From assembly GCF_933775445.1 (NCBI RefSeq), contig NC_065874.1, positions 27,164,501 to 27,228,500 on the forward strand: a stretch of 64,000 bases of DNA, given 5' to 3'. This document shows positions 47,405-58,880 of the stretch, one piece after another. Numbering within the stretch: position 1 is the first letter of the stretch; every line of letters starts with the position of its first letter. The notes below the pieces were generated by a model. That model did no database searches and had not been told where the DNA came from. It worked only from the letters and a program-made list of their open reading frames with translations. This DNA comes from Argentina anserina (lineage: Eukaryota > Streptophyta > Magnoliopsida > Rosales > Rosaceae). The position numbers and the translations under genes were made by a program.

Positions 47405-49346
47405 CCAATGTATTTATTTACCACTTATACAATGTATATATATATAATCCACTATATCATATACATGTCATAATTTATAAACAGGTCCGAAGACAAAACG
47501 TTTAACAAACCCCATTTTAAAATCACATACTCGTCATCGAAATGACATATTTCAAATGAATTCATAACAGTATATATTATAGAAAACCATATATATATAT
47601 ATATACTTATTACCATTTATACAATATATATATATATAATCCATTATATTGTATACATGTCGTATTTCAATATTTAAAACTCTTGCAAAAATCTTGGAAT
47701 CATCGCAAGGGTAGATTCGTAAATATGTGAGATTTTACTCACTTTATCGACTTGAGCGAAACTCCAAAATTCCGCAGCTAATTCATTTTCTTGATTTATT
47801 GATCACCTTGAAAAGACAAGAAAAGAATTGAGAAACGTTTCGTAAACCTTTAAATGCCGAAACAGTAATAAACTGTTACTGTTCAGCAATTTTTTGTTTT
47901 TACGAAGTTACTGTTCATGGTTTTTACGAAGTTACTGTACAAATACACAAATAATACGTATTTCTGTATGTATACATACTGTTTACGTATTTCTACACGT
48001 ATACAAACTGTTTACGTATTTCTGTACGTATACATATTATTCAAATGTAAATACAATCTCAGTAAATAAAATTTACTAAATTACATTTTACAAATTACTT
48101 TTTACAATTACTGAAAGTAATTTATATTTACATTTACCGTATGTAAAATTTAATTTACATTTACCGTACGTAAATAAAATTTACATTTACCGTACGTAAA
48201 TAAAATTTACATTTACATTTTACCGTACGTAAGTAAATTACCAAAATACCCTTCTGGAATACTGTTCACACGCCGCCGCACGTGGCGGCGCGTGGCGCTC
48301 ACGCGCCACTCACTGTGACAGCGCGTGGGGCCCACGCGCCGACACCCACCAAGGCGCATATGACGCCACCGCCACCCCAAAATCATCCTCATTTCTTCCT
48401 CCGCCCTTCCCACGGCCAAGACCGCCCCTACACTACCTCACTCTCTCACATGCGCCGCCTAAGGCAGCGGTGCTTAACCCTCAACACCTACACCTCCGAT
48501 TCTCCTCCAACATTCTCCAGTCGATCTAGAAATCTCACAAATCAATCCCAAACATCCAACAAACACAAACAACAATTCAATTACATCAATTTTTACCTAA
48601 TTCGAACGACGGAAGCTCGATTTTTCGTTGGTCATGCGTGAGAAACCGCTGACGTCGATTCAAGCAGCGGCGAGCTTGAGGGTTGCTGCGGAGATCACAC
48701 GGTGCTCCAGGGACCGGCTGCGAGGAATGCGACGGCTTGGAGGCGGAGATTGCGACGTGATGCAGAGGAAGGCTCGGGGAGAGAGAGGAGACTTTAGGCG
48801 GCGAGACAGAGCGGCGCGAGCTCAGGGTTTGGTGCGGAGGGCCTCACGATGCCGTAGTGAGCGGCGGTGCACGACACGACGGCCCAGGGTGGCAGATCGC
48901 ACGGAGGCGATTTTTCTGAGGAGAGGGAGAGGGTTTTCGGGGAGAGAGAATGGAGAGGGAGGCGGAAAGAGGAGAGAGAAGGGGTTTCCTGAAATGGAAA
49001 CCCTAATAACAAAAATACCCTTTTATACTCGTTTTCAAAATCGGAAACGAACTTCCCACATTAATAACTTTCACCTCCGACGTCCGATTCGAATGCGTCA
49101 CATGTCCACGCACTCGTATCGACGAGCTCTACAACGTTCGTGAAGAAAGTTTTCGCAACCGAGCGACGGAATAAAAGTCGATATATACGTTGCGGAAACG
49201 TAACGTTTTTCTAATTAAACGTTCCGAGAACGTTTCCGTTTCTCGTTTCACAACGTCGCAACCGATCACATTCATTCTAATTAAATTTCTCAACTTTATA
49301 GAATTATATCAAACCAATATATTGTTTGAAAAATAGGGTTATTACA
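47405..49346 (-). repeat. Gypsy 5' LTR, inner end deleted
   Basis: This aligns with about 41350-43201 of the other LTR at high identity, for example the block from GATGCGTGAGAAACCG on. The first 1000 bases or so, in plus-strand terms, are missing next to gag. It includes GCGCGTGGGGCCCACGCGC at about 48318, which the left LTR of the same element lacks. Confidence 0.88.
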
Positions 49347-50839
49347 TAATCCGTCACTCTTTTCATGAAACTTCCTTCACGAAAGTCGTAGAATTCGTCA
49401 ATACGAATTCGTAGACGTGCAACACACTTTAATCGGATGTCGTATGTGGAAGTTGTTAGTAACAGAAGTTTGGTTTCCGATTTTGGAAATAGTGTAAAAG
49501 GAATGAGAGGAGATTAGAAATCAGAAAATCAGTTTTTTTCCAAAAAAATCAGCTCGGTTACTGTTCATCCGAGCTCGGGTACTGTTCACCCGACCCCAAA
49601 ATCTTCTCCGACCGATTTCTCTACCATCCGACGTCGCCTCGTGTCGTGCCACCTATCCAACTGACGGGCTCGACGATCTCCATCTTTTGGGCTACGACTT
49701 GCACTCCGGCCACAACCACACACGGTGGAGCAACTGCCGGAAGTTACTGCTGTGTCGGCGACGCCTCCTCCGGCCACCATAGCTCGAGATTCTTAGGGGG
49801 GTTTGCTTGTCTCATTCCCAGCAACATTCTCACAAAAGGAATCGAGCCAAATCAAAGTGTAAGTACCCGAATCAAGAATTTCAATTTCTAGGGTCTGTGA
49901 ATAGTGCCGAATTTATGTTCTTCGTCGTTTGGACTGTTTAGGCTTGGATTTAGACTTTGGTGTCAACTAGAAAGTTGTTGAAAATGTTGTTTAGGTTGTG
50001 GTGGTGAAATTTGGTGATGATTAGTGGCGGTCGGTGAACAGTGACGCCGCATGAATAGTACTGTGAATATTGTTCTGCAACAGTAAATGTGAACAGTGTT
50101 TTGGTAAAACAGTAACAGTGAACAATGCCGGTAAAAACAGTAACTGTGAACAGTGTTTTAGTACAAAAACTGTTCTTAGTAAATCATGAACAGTGTTCTG
50201 TGAACAATGTTTTATGAACAACATTTAGTTGTACTGGAATCATCACCTGGTATTTTAAGTATCATTTTCTAAGCATTTATCATGCTATTAGGTGACTGAC
50301 GAAACAAGTGAAGAAATTACTTTCAGTGTCGTGGAAGTTGTACGTAGGAAGGAATGTGAGTAAAATCTCACATATTTACGAATCTACCATTGTGGAGATC
50401 CAAGATGTTGCAAGAGTTTTTAATATTGAATTACGACATGTATACAATATAGTGGATTACATATATATTGTATAAATGGTAATAAATACATATATATATA
50501 TATATAGTTTGCTATATTATATACTGTTATGAATTCATTGGAATTGGTCATTTCGATGACGAGAATTAAATATTGAGCATATGATTTAATTTGTACAATA
50601 TGAGGTGTGATTATTGTACGTGGTTTTAACATGGTGTTTGTTAAAACGTTTTGTCTTCGGACTTGTTTATGAAATATGACATGTATATGATATAGCGGAT
50701 TATATATATATATTGTATAAATGGTAAATAGGTACATATATATATAGTTTGCTATATAATATACTGTTATGATTTTATCGTGATGATGTGATTTTGATGA
50801 CGAGATTGTATATCGAGCATGTGATTTTGATTTATACAA

Positions 50840-51200
50840 TATGATGTGTGATTATTGTACGTGATTTTAACATGGAGATTGTTAAAATGTTGATTTGTCT
50901 TCGGACTTGATTTTTGTACAATATGATGTGAGATTATTGTACGTGATTTTAACATGGATATTGTTAAAATGTTGATTTGTCTTCGGACTTGATTTTTGTA
51001 CAATATGATGTGAGATTATTGTACGTGATTTTAACATGGTGATTGTTAAAATGTTGATTTGTCTTCGGACTTGATTTTTGTACAATATGATGTGAGATTA
51101 TTGTACGTGATTTTAACATGGAGATTGTTAAAATGTTGATTTGTCTTCGGACTTGATTTTTGTACAATATGATGTGAGATTATTGTACGTGTTTGGCAAG
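50840..51200. repeat. Tandem repeat, 82-bp unit, four copies plus partials
   Basis: CTTCGGACTTGATTTTTGTA recurs with exact 82-bp spacing (ACTTGA at 50905, 50987, 51069 and 51151). Each unit also holds GTGAGATTATTGTACGTG and ATTTTAACATGG. Related LTRs (about 8085-8200 and 41145-41260) have one or two units. ORFs of 67-78 residues that overlap here are reading-frame echoes of the array. Confidence 0.92.
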
Positions 51201-52027
51201 TCGGAACCTAGCCTGTGGCCGGGCAAAAGTTACGATATAGTTAGAGCTCTAGTCTGTCTGCTGGAGTACTGCATGTGAGGTAACAGGTGGTTATCGGCTC
51301 ATGAGTACTCATATTTTTGGATGTTGGGTAGCAGGTGGTTGCCCAATATCGGCGGTGTACTACGTGAGGGGTAACAGATGTGTACCAGCGTTCATTAGTA
51401 CCTGTATTATAAATGCATTTGGGTAACCAGAAGGGTTGCCTAATTTCTCATGAGCACTTTCGTTTTCATATTTTGGACAACCAGACGGGCCGTCCATCGA
51501 CTCATGAGTGCATTTATATTTGATGTTTTTGTGGATTTTCGTATATATTGATATACGAGTTTTATTGTTGTTTTTACTCATATGAGCTTTAAAGCTTACC
51601 GAGTTTGTGTTTACAATCCCAGTGCACCAATTCGATGGTGTAGTGGATACTCCGCAGGTGTGGATTAGCGGGAATTGACGGACCGCTCAGAGGACTTGAA
51701 GATATTTAGTTCCAGCTTGTGTGAGGATTTTGTACGACTTTCTTGTGAGGATTATACATTTCCATTTGTTATAATGTCGAATTATAATTTGGGTTGTAAT
51801 AATCGGTTTGACTGAGTTGTATTTTAAACTCAGAGATGATCCGCTGTGGCATTTTAAATGATTTCGATTCATTGAGATTGTTTTGGTGTTTAACGACTTT
51901 GAAATTTTGAGTTTTTATGCTCGAAATTTTAGGGTCGTTACAAGCAATATGTTCGAGGTATTACGATCAGTCCACGTCGCTCTGTTATGTGTGCAGCAGA
52001 GTCCAGAAGACAAGTCTAATATTACAC

Positions 52028-52720
52028 GGGTTAATTCCTCCTATGGTACCTAAAGTATGGCTACTTGGACAATTTGGTACATGATGTATGAAAACGGACA
52101 ATTTGGTATAGTTTTTCATTTGTAAACCATTTTGGTACCTCTATCAATTTTGATCATATTTTTTGGGTTATTTTTGTCATTCAAGCCATAAACTCATTAA
52201 ATTCACATTTTTCTTCATTTTCTTCCTATAATTGTAGCCTCTTTGGAGATAATTAAATTGATATATCTACTCCACTTAGCATCTACTTCGCATATATCAA
52301 AAATAATTTTTTTTCTTAATATACTTATTGTCCTAATTATTTTTTTGCAAAGGAAATAAATTGCCTTTATGCAATTGTAATTTTTTATTAAAATATATTT
52401 TTTAATTACTTATAATTAAAATTAATTTAGATTGATAGCTACATTATGAAAAATTATATACGTAAATCATCACAGATACTAAGTGAATGAGTTATCAAAA
52501 TTCTAGTGATAATTTAGAGGCAATTTGAAGGTATTATGAAAAAATGAAGTAAAATAAAGATAAGATAACGGAAATAACCTTGAAAATATGGTCAAAATTG
52601 AAATAAGTACTAAAATGGCCTAAATCTGAGAATTTTAGGTACCAAATTGTCTGTTTTCATACATTAGATACCAAATTGTCCAAGTAGCTAAATATCAGGT
52701 ACCATAGGAGGAATTTACCC
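52028..52720. mobile_element. Mutator-type MITE in the kinase pseudogene tail
   Basis: This is a 693-bp insert with inverted ends of about 80 bp (GGG.TAAATTCCTCCTATGG and the long TTGGACAATTTGGTA block on both sides). It is flanked by the 9-bp duplication ATATTACAC (52019-52027 and 52721-52729). Nine-base duplications and long inverted ends are typical of Mutator-like elements. It has no coding capacity. Confidence 0.88.
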
Positions 52721-53007
52721 ATATTACACTGCCATAGTCAAAACAAACCGGGGTTCTTCATGGAAATGCATCTTTTATGTATGCCTTCTTCATCAAGTCA
52801 GCATGAAGGCTAACCGGCTATCCTTTTCACTAGAGGCTCGATAGAGCTTACTTGAGACTTGGAGAAAATATTGAGTTGAGATATGATGATGCTCCGTCGA
52901 CTATGTACCTTTTTATTGCGTTTCATTATAAGCCAGAATAATCTCGTGCTAAGATATCGATAAATCACACTTCATACTTCCTGTTAAACCATGAGGTTAT
53001 ATTAAAA

Positions 53008-53116
53008 AAAATATATATATATATATATATATACAGTTCCTATTCAGAGTGAAGCTTCACTCTAAAATTTCAGAATGAAACTTCACTCTGGATAGGGACT
53101 GTATATATATATATAT
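53008..53116. repeat. Short fold-back flanked by TA runs
   Basis: Arms at about 53033-53064 (ACAGTTCCTATTCAGAGTGA) and 53076-53104 (its near complement) form an imperfect hairpin of about 31 bp. The inner GAGTGAAGCTTCACTC is a palindrome by itself. Runs of TA lie on both sides. It is probably a tiny MITE that targets TA repeats. Confidence 0.75.
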
Positions 53117-54358
53117 TTGCTGGTCTAATAAAGTTTCGGGTTACTGCAAATAATAAAACTAGCTAACTGGAGCTTCTCCTCTCCCCCTTCTTTCTTGTCT
53201 AGATCTAGATCTCTTCTGATCTAGATTGAAGACATGGGAGTTGGGGGTGGGTTTCTTTCTTGGCTTCTGCTCTCTACTTTTGGTTTTTCTTCATTCACCC
53301 TTTGTGGTCAATCGGTTATACCCATTCTTGTGGTATTTTGCTTACACCCTCTGTGGTTACTTCTACCCAATCTTGTGGTATTTTTCTGGCATATGTCCGG
53401 CGTTAGAGGACCATGTTCCTCCATTATCTGCCAAATCCCTCAAAACTCTTGCAGATCTAAAAACCATCGCGATTCCCTTCACCCACTATCTCACATCTGC
53501 TCCTCCTTACCTGTCTTTGAAACCCACCTCTTGAAAGTGAGTTTGTTCACTTATCTCGTGGTTTATGGGTGCCCATGCATGGGTTTCTAACCCCCCATTC
53601 ATCCTCTTTTTTTCTTTTCTTTGTTACCGGTTACTGGTCTATCTTAGTGGTTTCGAGTCCTTACTGGATCGAGTTTCGTAAGTGGTGATGAGAAGACTCT
53701 TGTGTGGTGTTGGTTCATTTCTTCCATCTTCATCAGGCTTGGTTTTCATTGGATTTGTGTTTTGGGATGTTTCTTGTAACAGCTAATCAGTATTCATCTC
53801 GTGTTGAGACAAACTCCCATCACATTTTGGCTAACATCTGGGGCGACGGCGGCTTGTGTTAGCTATAGATGTGGCGTCTGTGTTAAATTTTATGAAGATG
53901 ATGTAACTTTATATATTTTTTTTAGGGTTACCCTCTCTCACCCTTCCCCTGTGGATTGGTTTAGGGTAATTTTCATCAATCTTAGCTGTAATTTGGGCTT
54001 GTTATGGGCTCTTTCATTAGGTATTCCCAGTTGGTAATCATTAATGAAATTTTTCATTAATACCAAAAGACAATGCAGAGGAAGCAATTTGCTTTCTTGA
54101 TTTGTGTATGTCTTCCCTCCATGCGGGGAAACCAATTTACTTCTCAATCAAATTGACTCACGAGGATAAATAGGCACAAGCCGCACAACGCTTGCACTTT
54201 CAGAGCAAATCCACCCATTTTGGGTGGGTTGAACCAATTCTCAGTCTAGATTAATCCATTATTCACACAAATCAGTTCTTAGTTTTTTTTCAACAATACA
54301 CCAACAATATTAATCCAAAAACTAATTACTATTCACGTTATATTAAAAATTATTATTT
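53117..54358. other. Unassigned region
   Basis: It holds overlapping ORFs of about 100 residues (53226-53590) with low-complexity aromatic/serine composition. Further on is a tail-like stretch near 53935-54060 (GGTAATCATTAATGAAATTTTTCATTAAT) that reminds me of LINE 3' ends. I recognise no protein family and do not call a gene. Confidence 0.35.
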
Positions 54359-54367
54359 TTTAAATAA

Positions 54368-55104
54368 GAGAACTTATATTCATACCTCTCAAAACAGTAT
54401 AGATCTCCATTTTCTCCGAAGTTCGTTTTGAATTTTTTCAACGCATGTGAAATTACAAAAAGACATATTAGAGTGAATAAAAAGAAAAAAAAGAATTCTC
54501 AACCTGCCTATTTTAAAATAGCGAATATAAAATATTTTTTTCTTTTTTCGTCAATCTTTTATTTATTTATTTCACGAAAACCCCAATTCAAAATAATAAA
54601 TTGAATAAGATGATCTAATTACTTTCATTTTTATTGTTAAAAATACAACAAATAACATTATTAATTAATCTTCATGTATCAATTGAAGAGCTATATATAA
54701 TTTTTGATAGACTTCAGTTAGGATTTGAGAGAAAAAATTGTTCAATAGATGATATAATTTTCTTGTTGATTTTACTATTTGGTGAGTTTCATATCAATGA
54801 ATGAAAAAAAAACAATATTATCAATTATGAATTTAGGAGTGAAAGATAAAATTAATTTGAGAAGATGAATTATGTGATTATTAAGAATTTTTTGAGTTGT
54901 TTATAATAATTGAATAAAAGTAGAATTGTAAAGATAATCATGGATAGTCTATTGATTTGATATCTAATAATGATATATTGATTATGGGCATTCTAGAAAA
55001 AGTATGGATGTTTAAATAGCATTTTAAATATTTATAAAAGTAAAAAGAGATCCCTATTAAGTGAGGTCCAAATATCGTTTTCAGAGGTATGAATAGAAGC
55101 TCCC
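54368..55104. mobile_element. MITE with 9-bp target duplication
   Basis: This is a 737-bp AT-rich insert. The left end GAGAACTTATATTCATACCTCT and the right end (reverse complement GGGAGCTTCTATTCATACCTCT) are inverted repeats. The 9-bp duplication TTTAAATAA lies at 54359-54367 and 55105-55113. The size of the duplication points to the Mutator superfamily. No coding region is present. Confidence 0.82.
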
Positions 55105-55365
55105 TTTAAATAACTATTAGGATTCTTATAAAAAAAGTCACATTTATATTTTATTATTGATTAAAAAATTATTGTTTTTTCAATTTTTTCAAAACATTTC
55201 TGTTGAGTATCTAAATTTTTATAATTAAAGAGAAATGTTTTTTGTATATGAATAGAGTCTGTCAGATTGATCTGAAAAGACTCATTCCATTTTAGTATGT
55301 TGGAAGTGTATATGGGTGTGTTTTGCTGCTCCAATTAAAAGCATGCGGGCCCTTGTTCTATATTA

Positions 55366-58362
55366 TGTAATAACCCGATTTTTGGGTTCAAATTATATGG
55401 AATCTTAGAAATTTTAAACTTGAGAAATTTAATAAATTGTATTTTTTTCGCTTCACGACGATGTCAATTCGAAAATGGAACCGTTTTCGGAAATCTAAAT
55501 TGGAAAAACGTTACGTTTCCTTGTCGCGGGATTCGACTTTTACACCGTCGCTCATTTCCGAAAACTTCCTTCACGAAAGTTGTAGAGCACGTCAATACGA
55601 ATTTGTGAACACGTCATGCGTTCTAATCGGACGTCGTATGTGAAAGTTATTAGAGACGGAAATTGGTTTCCGATTTTGGAAAAAGTATAAAAATAAATTT
55701 TTTGAAACTAGGGTTTCCTAAAACAGAACCCTCATTTCTCTCTCTCTCCCCGCAATCGCCTCCACCCCCCTCTCGACCCGACCTCCCTCTCCAAAAAAAT
55801 GCCTTCGTCAATCTCGCACCTCTAGGCGGCGTGGCTCTCACCGCCGGTCCCTAGGCCTTCGCAAGCTCGCCCTCTCCCTCCCCTGAGCAAGACACGTCCT
55901 CCCTCGCCGCCGTGAGGCCTCGCCGACAAGCGGCAATTTCTGCAACAACCTCGCCGCCGATCCAAGCTTCACCGCCGGTGAATGGAGCCATAAGTCCTCA
56001 TTAATCGACGCTTGGGTTGTGTAAAGCACGAAATTGGAGCTTAAATCGGAGGATTTAACGTCGGAGAAGAACTTGGGATTTTTGAAACTTCCCGGCGACT
56101 TTCCGGCCAAACCCCGACGATCTGGGTTACAACGAAGGTATGGTTGTGATCACCTGTGATGCACGGATACGTGGAAAAAATTAAATGCCCGTATCATACC
56201 CGTATTAGATACGGGTACGGTATGGATATGCTACATTTACGTATCCTTAGCTGAAAATTCGCACTTACAATATGTACTGTATAGTCAACTCACCAGATAC
56301 GGTCAAAATATATTTTAGATACGTTTTAGGGTATAATTATCATTGTCACGTTAAAAACTCAAAACTACCAATTACAATTAGGTAGAGAGTCTAATAGCCA
56401 ATTTTATTGTTGTATCTTCTATTTTTCTTGAACTTATTAAGAATTTAATTCATAAAGTTATGTTTATTATAAAATTAATGGAATTTAGGTGTTTTAATTG
56501 CTTGTTTGATCAAATTTTAAAATTTATATATAATATATATATTAAATATTATTTTACAAAATGAATCCAAAACACTACATTTTATAAAAGAACGTATCCC
56601 GTGTCATGCCGTACCCCGTACCCGTACCCGTACTTGTGCATCATAGGTGATCACCTCTGCTTGTTCTTCATCTTTCATGTTGAATGTTTGTGATTTTATG
56701 GAGCTTTGGGCGCCGTGGTTGGAGTGGCGCGTGGGTGGTGGTGGAGATGCAGGGAGACGACATTAAGCCGTGGAAGGGAGGAGAAGAAGAAAAGAAAGAG
56801 ATTTGGGCGGTGGTGGGCAAGCCATGCCCGCCGGTTTGGGCGGCTTGTGAGCGCCATGCGCGGTTGCTAGAGGTGGCGCGTGAACAGTGTTTTGCCAAAC
56901 AATAAATTTTGTAAAAAGTAATTTATGTACAGTAAAAATGTAATAGTAAATTCTGTACGGTAAATTGTATAAGTGATTTATGAGCAATAAAAGTAAATTA
57001 CATACAGTAATTGTAAAAATAATTTTCTGAAATAGTAAATCGGTGATAGTATTTATTGGAACAATAATTATAATGAAACAGTACATTGGTGTACATTAAT
57101 ATGTAAATAGTACGTACATGAACAATAATACGTGAACAGTATTTACGCAAACAGTAATTACGTAAAAATCGTAAATTGCTGAACAGTAGTACTGATTCGG
57201 CATTTGAGGTTTTACGTAACGTTTCTAACTGCTTTTTATACAACTAGGTGATCAACAAAACAAGTGAAGGATTTGCATTTAGTATTGTGGAAATTACGCT
57301 CAGGAAAATAAGATGAGTAAATCTCACTATGTCGAGTCTACCATTGGCTGTGATTCATAATTACGCTTTATTTTAAAGGATCGAACTATGATATGTATAT
57401 GATATAATGGGTTGTGTATGTGTATAAATAGTAAAATCGATACATATATATGGGTTGCTATATTATATACTGTCATATTCCTAATTCCAAATGAGTTTAT
57501 TTATAACACTGATATTTATTTTATTTGAGCATGAGTCGCTTGGTTTTTGTACAATAACATGTGAGGATTGTATTGTACGTGGTTTTAACTTGAGTTATGT
57601 TAAAATGTTTTTCTGTCTTCGGACCTATTGGCATATCGGAACCTAGCCTTGGCCGGGTGAAAATTACGATTCAGTTAGAGTTCTAGTCTGTCTGCCGGTG
57701 TACTGCATGAGGGGTAACCAGCTTATGAGTGTCCATATTTTTGGGATATTGGGTAACATATGGGTTGCCCAATGTCTGACGGTGTACTGCATGAGGGATA
57801 ACAGATGAGTATCTGGGTCTCATGAGTACCCGTATTATAAATGTATGCGGGTAAACATATGGGTTGCCTAATTTCTCATGAGCACTTATATTTTTAGATA
57901 TTATTAGACATCCAGATAGGCTGTCATGTGACTCATGCATGCATTTATAATTAAATATTTTCAGTATTTTTCTCTTGTATTATTATGCGTGTTATACTGT
58001 TGTTTTATTCATACGAGCTGCAAAGCTTACCAAGTTTGTGTTTACAATCCCGGTGCACCTATTCGATGGTGTAAGAGATAGTTCTGCAGGTGTGGATTAG
58101 CAGAATTGGAGGGCTACTCTAAAGATTTCGAAGTTTCTTTATTTCTATTTTTTAGTGAGGATTGAGAGGATTTTACATTTCTATTTGATATAATGCTTGA
58201 ATTATAAATTGGTTTTTGTAATAATCAAATCGACTGAGAAGTACTATGAACCCAGTTACGATACGTTGTGACTAAAGATGATTTCGATTTATTGAGATTG
58301 TTTTTAGAGTTTTTCATGGCTTCGATTTTGAGTTTAACACTTGAAATTTCGGGGTTGTGACA
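55366..58362 (+). mobile_element. Large LTR of the Gypsy-related group, interrupted by a MITE
   Basis: It starts TGTAATAACCCGATTTTTGGG and ends TTTCGGGGTTGTGACA, the same terminal pattern as the LTRs at 40162 and 40345, in plus orientation. Internal landmarks include the GC-rich part at 55740-56110, the TTACGT/ACAGT-rich part at 56890-57190, and CTGCAGGTGTGGATTAGC near 58083. The five bases outside TG/CA (TATTA, TTATC) do not match, though ATTAT is present on both sides shifted by one base. It is probably an old solo LTR. Length without the MITE is about 2.5 kb. Confidence 0.78.
56155..56646. mobile_element. MITE nested in LTR, 9-bp target duplication
   Basis: This is a 492-bp insert with inverted ends (TGTGATGCACGGATACG on the left, TACTTGTGCATCATAG on the right) and inner CCGTACCCGTACCCG repeats. 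It is flanked by GTGATCACC at 56146-56154 and 56647-56655. The 9-bp duplication again suggests a Mutator-like origin. Confidence 0.85.
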
Positions 58363-58684
58363 TTATCTCAAACTAATTCATGGGGTAATAATTAGCCCAA
58401 GGTTTGGACGGGGTAGCTAGGGACCACGTGGGACCTATGGGTTAGCCGGGCTAATTTTATGCCGATAGGGTTAGGCATGGGCTGAGACAATGTAGGATTA
58501 GGTAAATCTGAGTCTCGTCCCGTAATTTAAAATAAGAGACGAATCAGAATTATGTGTTTTTTAAAAGTGATCCCGCCAGACTGGTATTCATGTTTGGGAT
58601 CAGGGCATTATCGGGCCTAAAACAAGACTTGTTAAATAATGCAATAATTATCTCATAATGAATATAAATAATTAATACCGGGAG
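58363..58684. other. Spacer
   Basis: No gene is seen. It contains GAGTCTCGTCCCGTAATTT, with related GTCTCGTCCC/GAGACGGAAT words at about 59525-59600, perhaps the two ends of an older insertion. Confidence 0.35.
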
Positions 58685-58880
58685 GGCAGCGGGCAGGGGC
58701 AGCAGGGGCAGGGTGCAGGGGCAGGGTGCAGGGGCTGGCTGCAGGGGCTGCGTGCGGGGCTGCAGGGGCAGGGTGCAGGGGCTGGCTGCAGGGGCAGGCT
58801 GCGCGCGGGGCTGGCTGCAGGGGCTGCAGGGGATGCGGGGGCAGCGATGCAGCGGCAGCGAGGGCGGCGAGCAGGAGGTG
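58685..58880. repeat. GC-rich minisatellite
   Basis: Irregular tandem copies of GGCAGGGTGCAGG and GGCTGGCTGCAGGGGC, about 12-18 bases each, occur in an otherwise AT-rich area. The alanine/glycine-rich ORFs on the plus strand arise from it. Confidence 0.85.

Larger units (their letters stand above)
40345..49346 (-). mobile_element. Gypsy (chromovirus, Tekay/Del-like) element nested in the solo LTR
   Basis: The element is bounded by the perfect 5-bp duplication TAATC (40340-40344 and 49347-49351). It has a full LTR on the left (its 3' LTR, 40345-43201), a polypurine tract, pol and gag on the minus strand, and a truncated LTR on the right. A deletion has removed the inner end of the 5' LTR, the primer site and the start of gag (junction at about 47404). 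It is non-autonomous because of several stop codons. The integrase carries a C-terminal chromodomain-like motif, which is why I place it in the chromovirus branch. Confidence 0.92.
40162..51942 (+). mobile_element. Solo LTR in kinase exon, itself split by a Gypsy element
   Basis: The LTR starts TGTAATAACTC at 40162 and ends GGGTCGTTACA at 51942. The 5-bp target duplication AGCAA is at 40157-40161 and 51943-51947. Removing it restores the kinase reading from NTSN to MFEVLR. The LTR proper is 40162-40344 plus about 49352-51942, roughly 2.77 kb, close to the length of the related LTRs at 7286 and 40345. It is oriented on the plus strand, opposite to the element inserted in it. Confidence 0.88.
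38258..52850 (+). pseudogene. G-type lectin S-receptor-like Ser/Thr kinase, broken by transposons
   Basis: Pieces run in gene order: the end of the PAN/apple domain ([19 protein letters not shown], then [11 protein letters not shown]; to 38365), a transmembrane exon 38462-38617 (VKIIILSVLAVGVTLIGL, then KRKMKKKKK) and a kinase glycine loop exon 38711-38868 ([11 protein letters not shown]). Next are 39192-39401 ([20 protein letters not shown]), 39538-39774 ([25 protein letters not shown]), 39854-40004 ([20 protein letters not shown]) and 40088-40161 (AWRLFKEGKPFELMD). The last block resumes at 51948 with MFEVLRSVHVALLCVQQSPED, after a solo LTR inserted in the exon. The tail (about 52730-52850) keeps only PGFFME. 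Two one-base losses shift frame (near 39240 and 39730), and the extracellular exon is gone. These kinases sit in the plasma membrane; this one cannot be made. Confidence 0.9.

Noticed and set aside
50767..51167. Chain of similar 67-78 residue minus ORFs, and a possible CRISPR-like array
   Set aside because: These are echoes of the 82-bp tandem repeat. Units are contiguous without variable spacers, and the genome is a plant's.
53226..53590. Two overlapping plus ORFs of 102 and 118 residues
   Set aside because: Low-complexity aromatic/serine composition, no domain, and two equally open frames suggest chance. I kept the area as unassigned.
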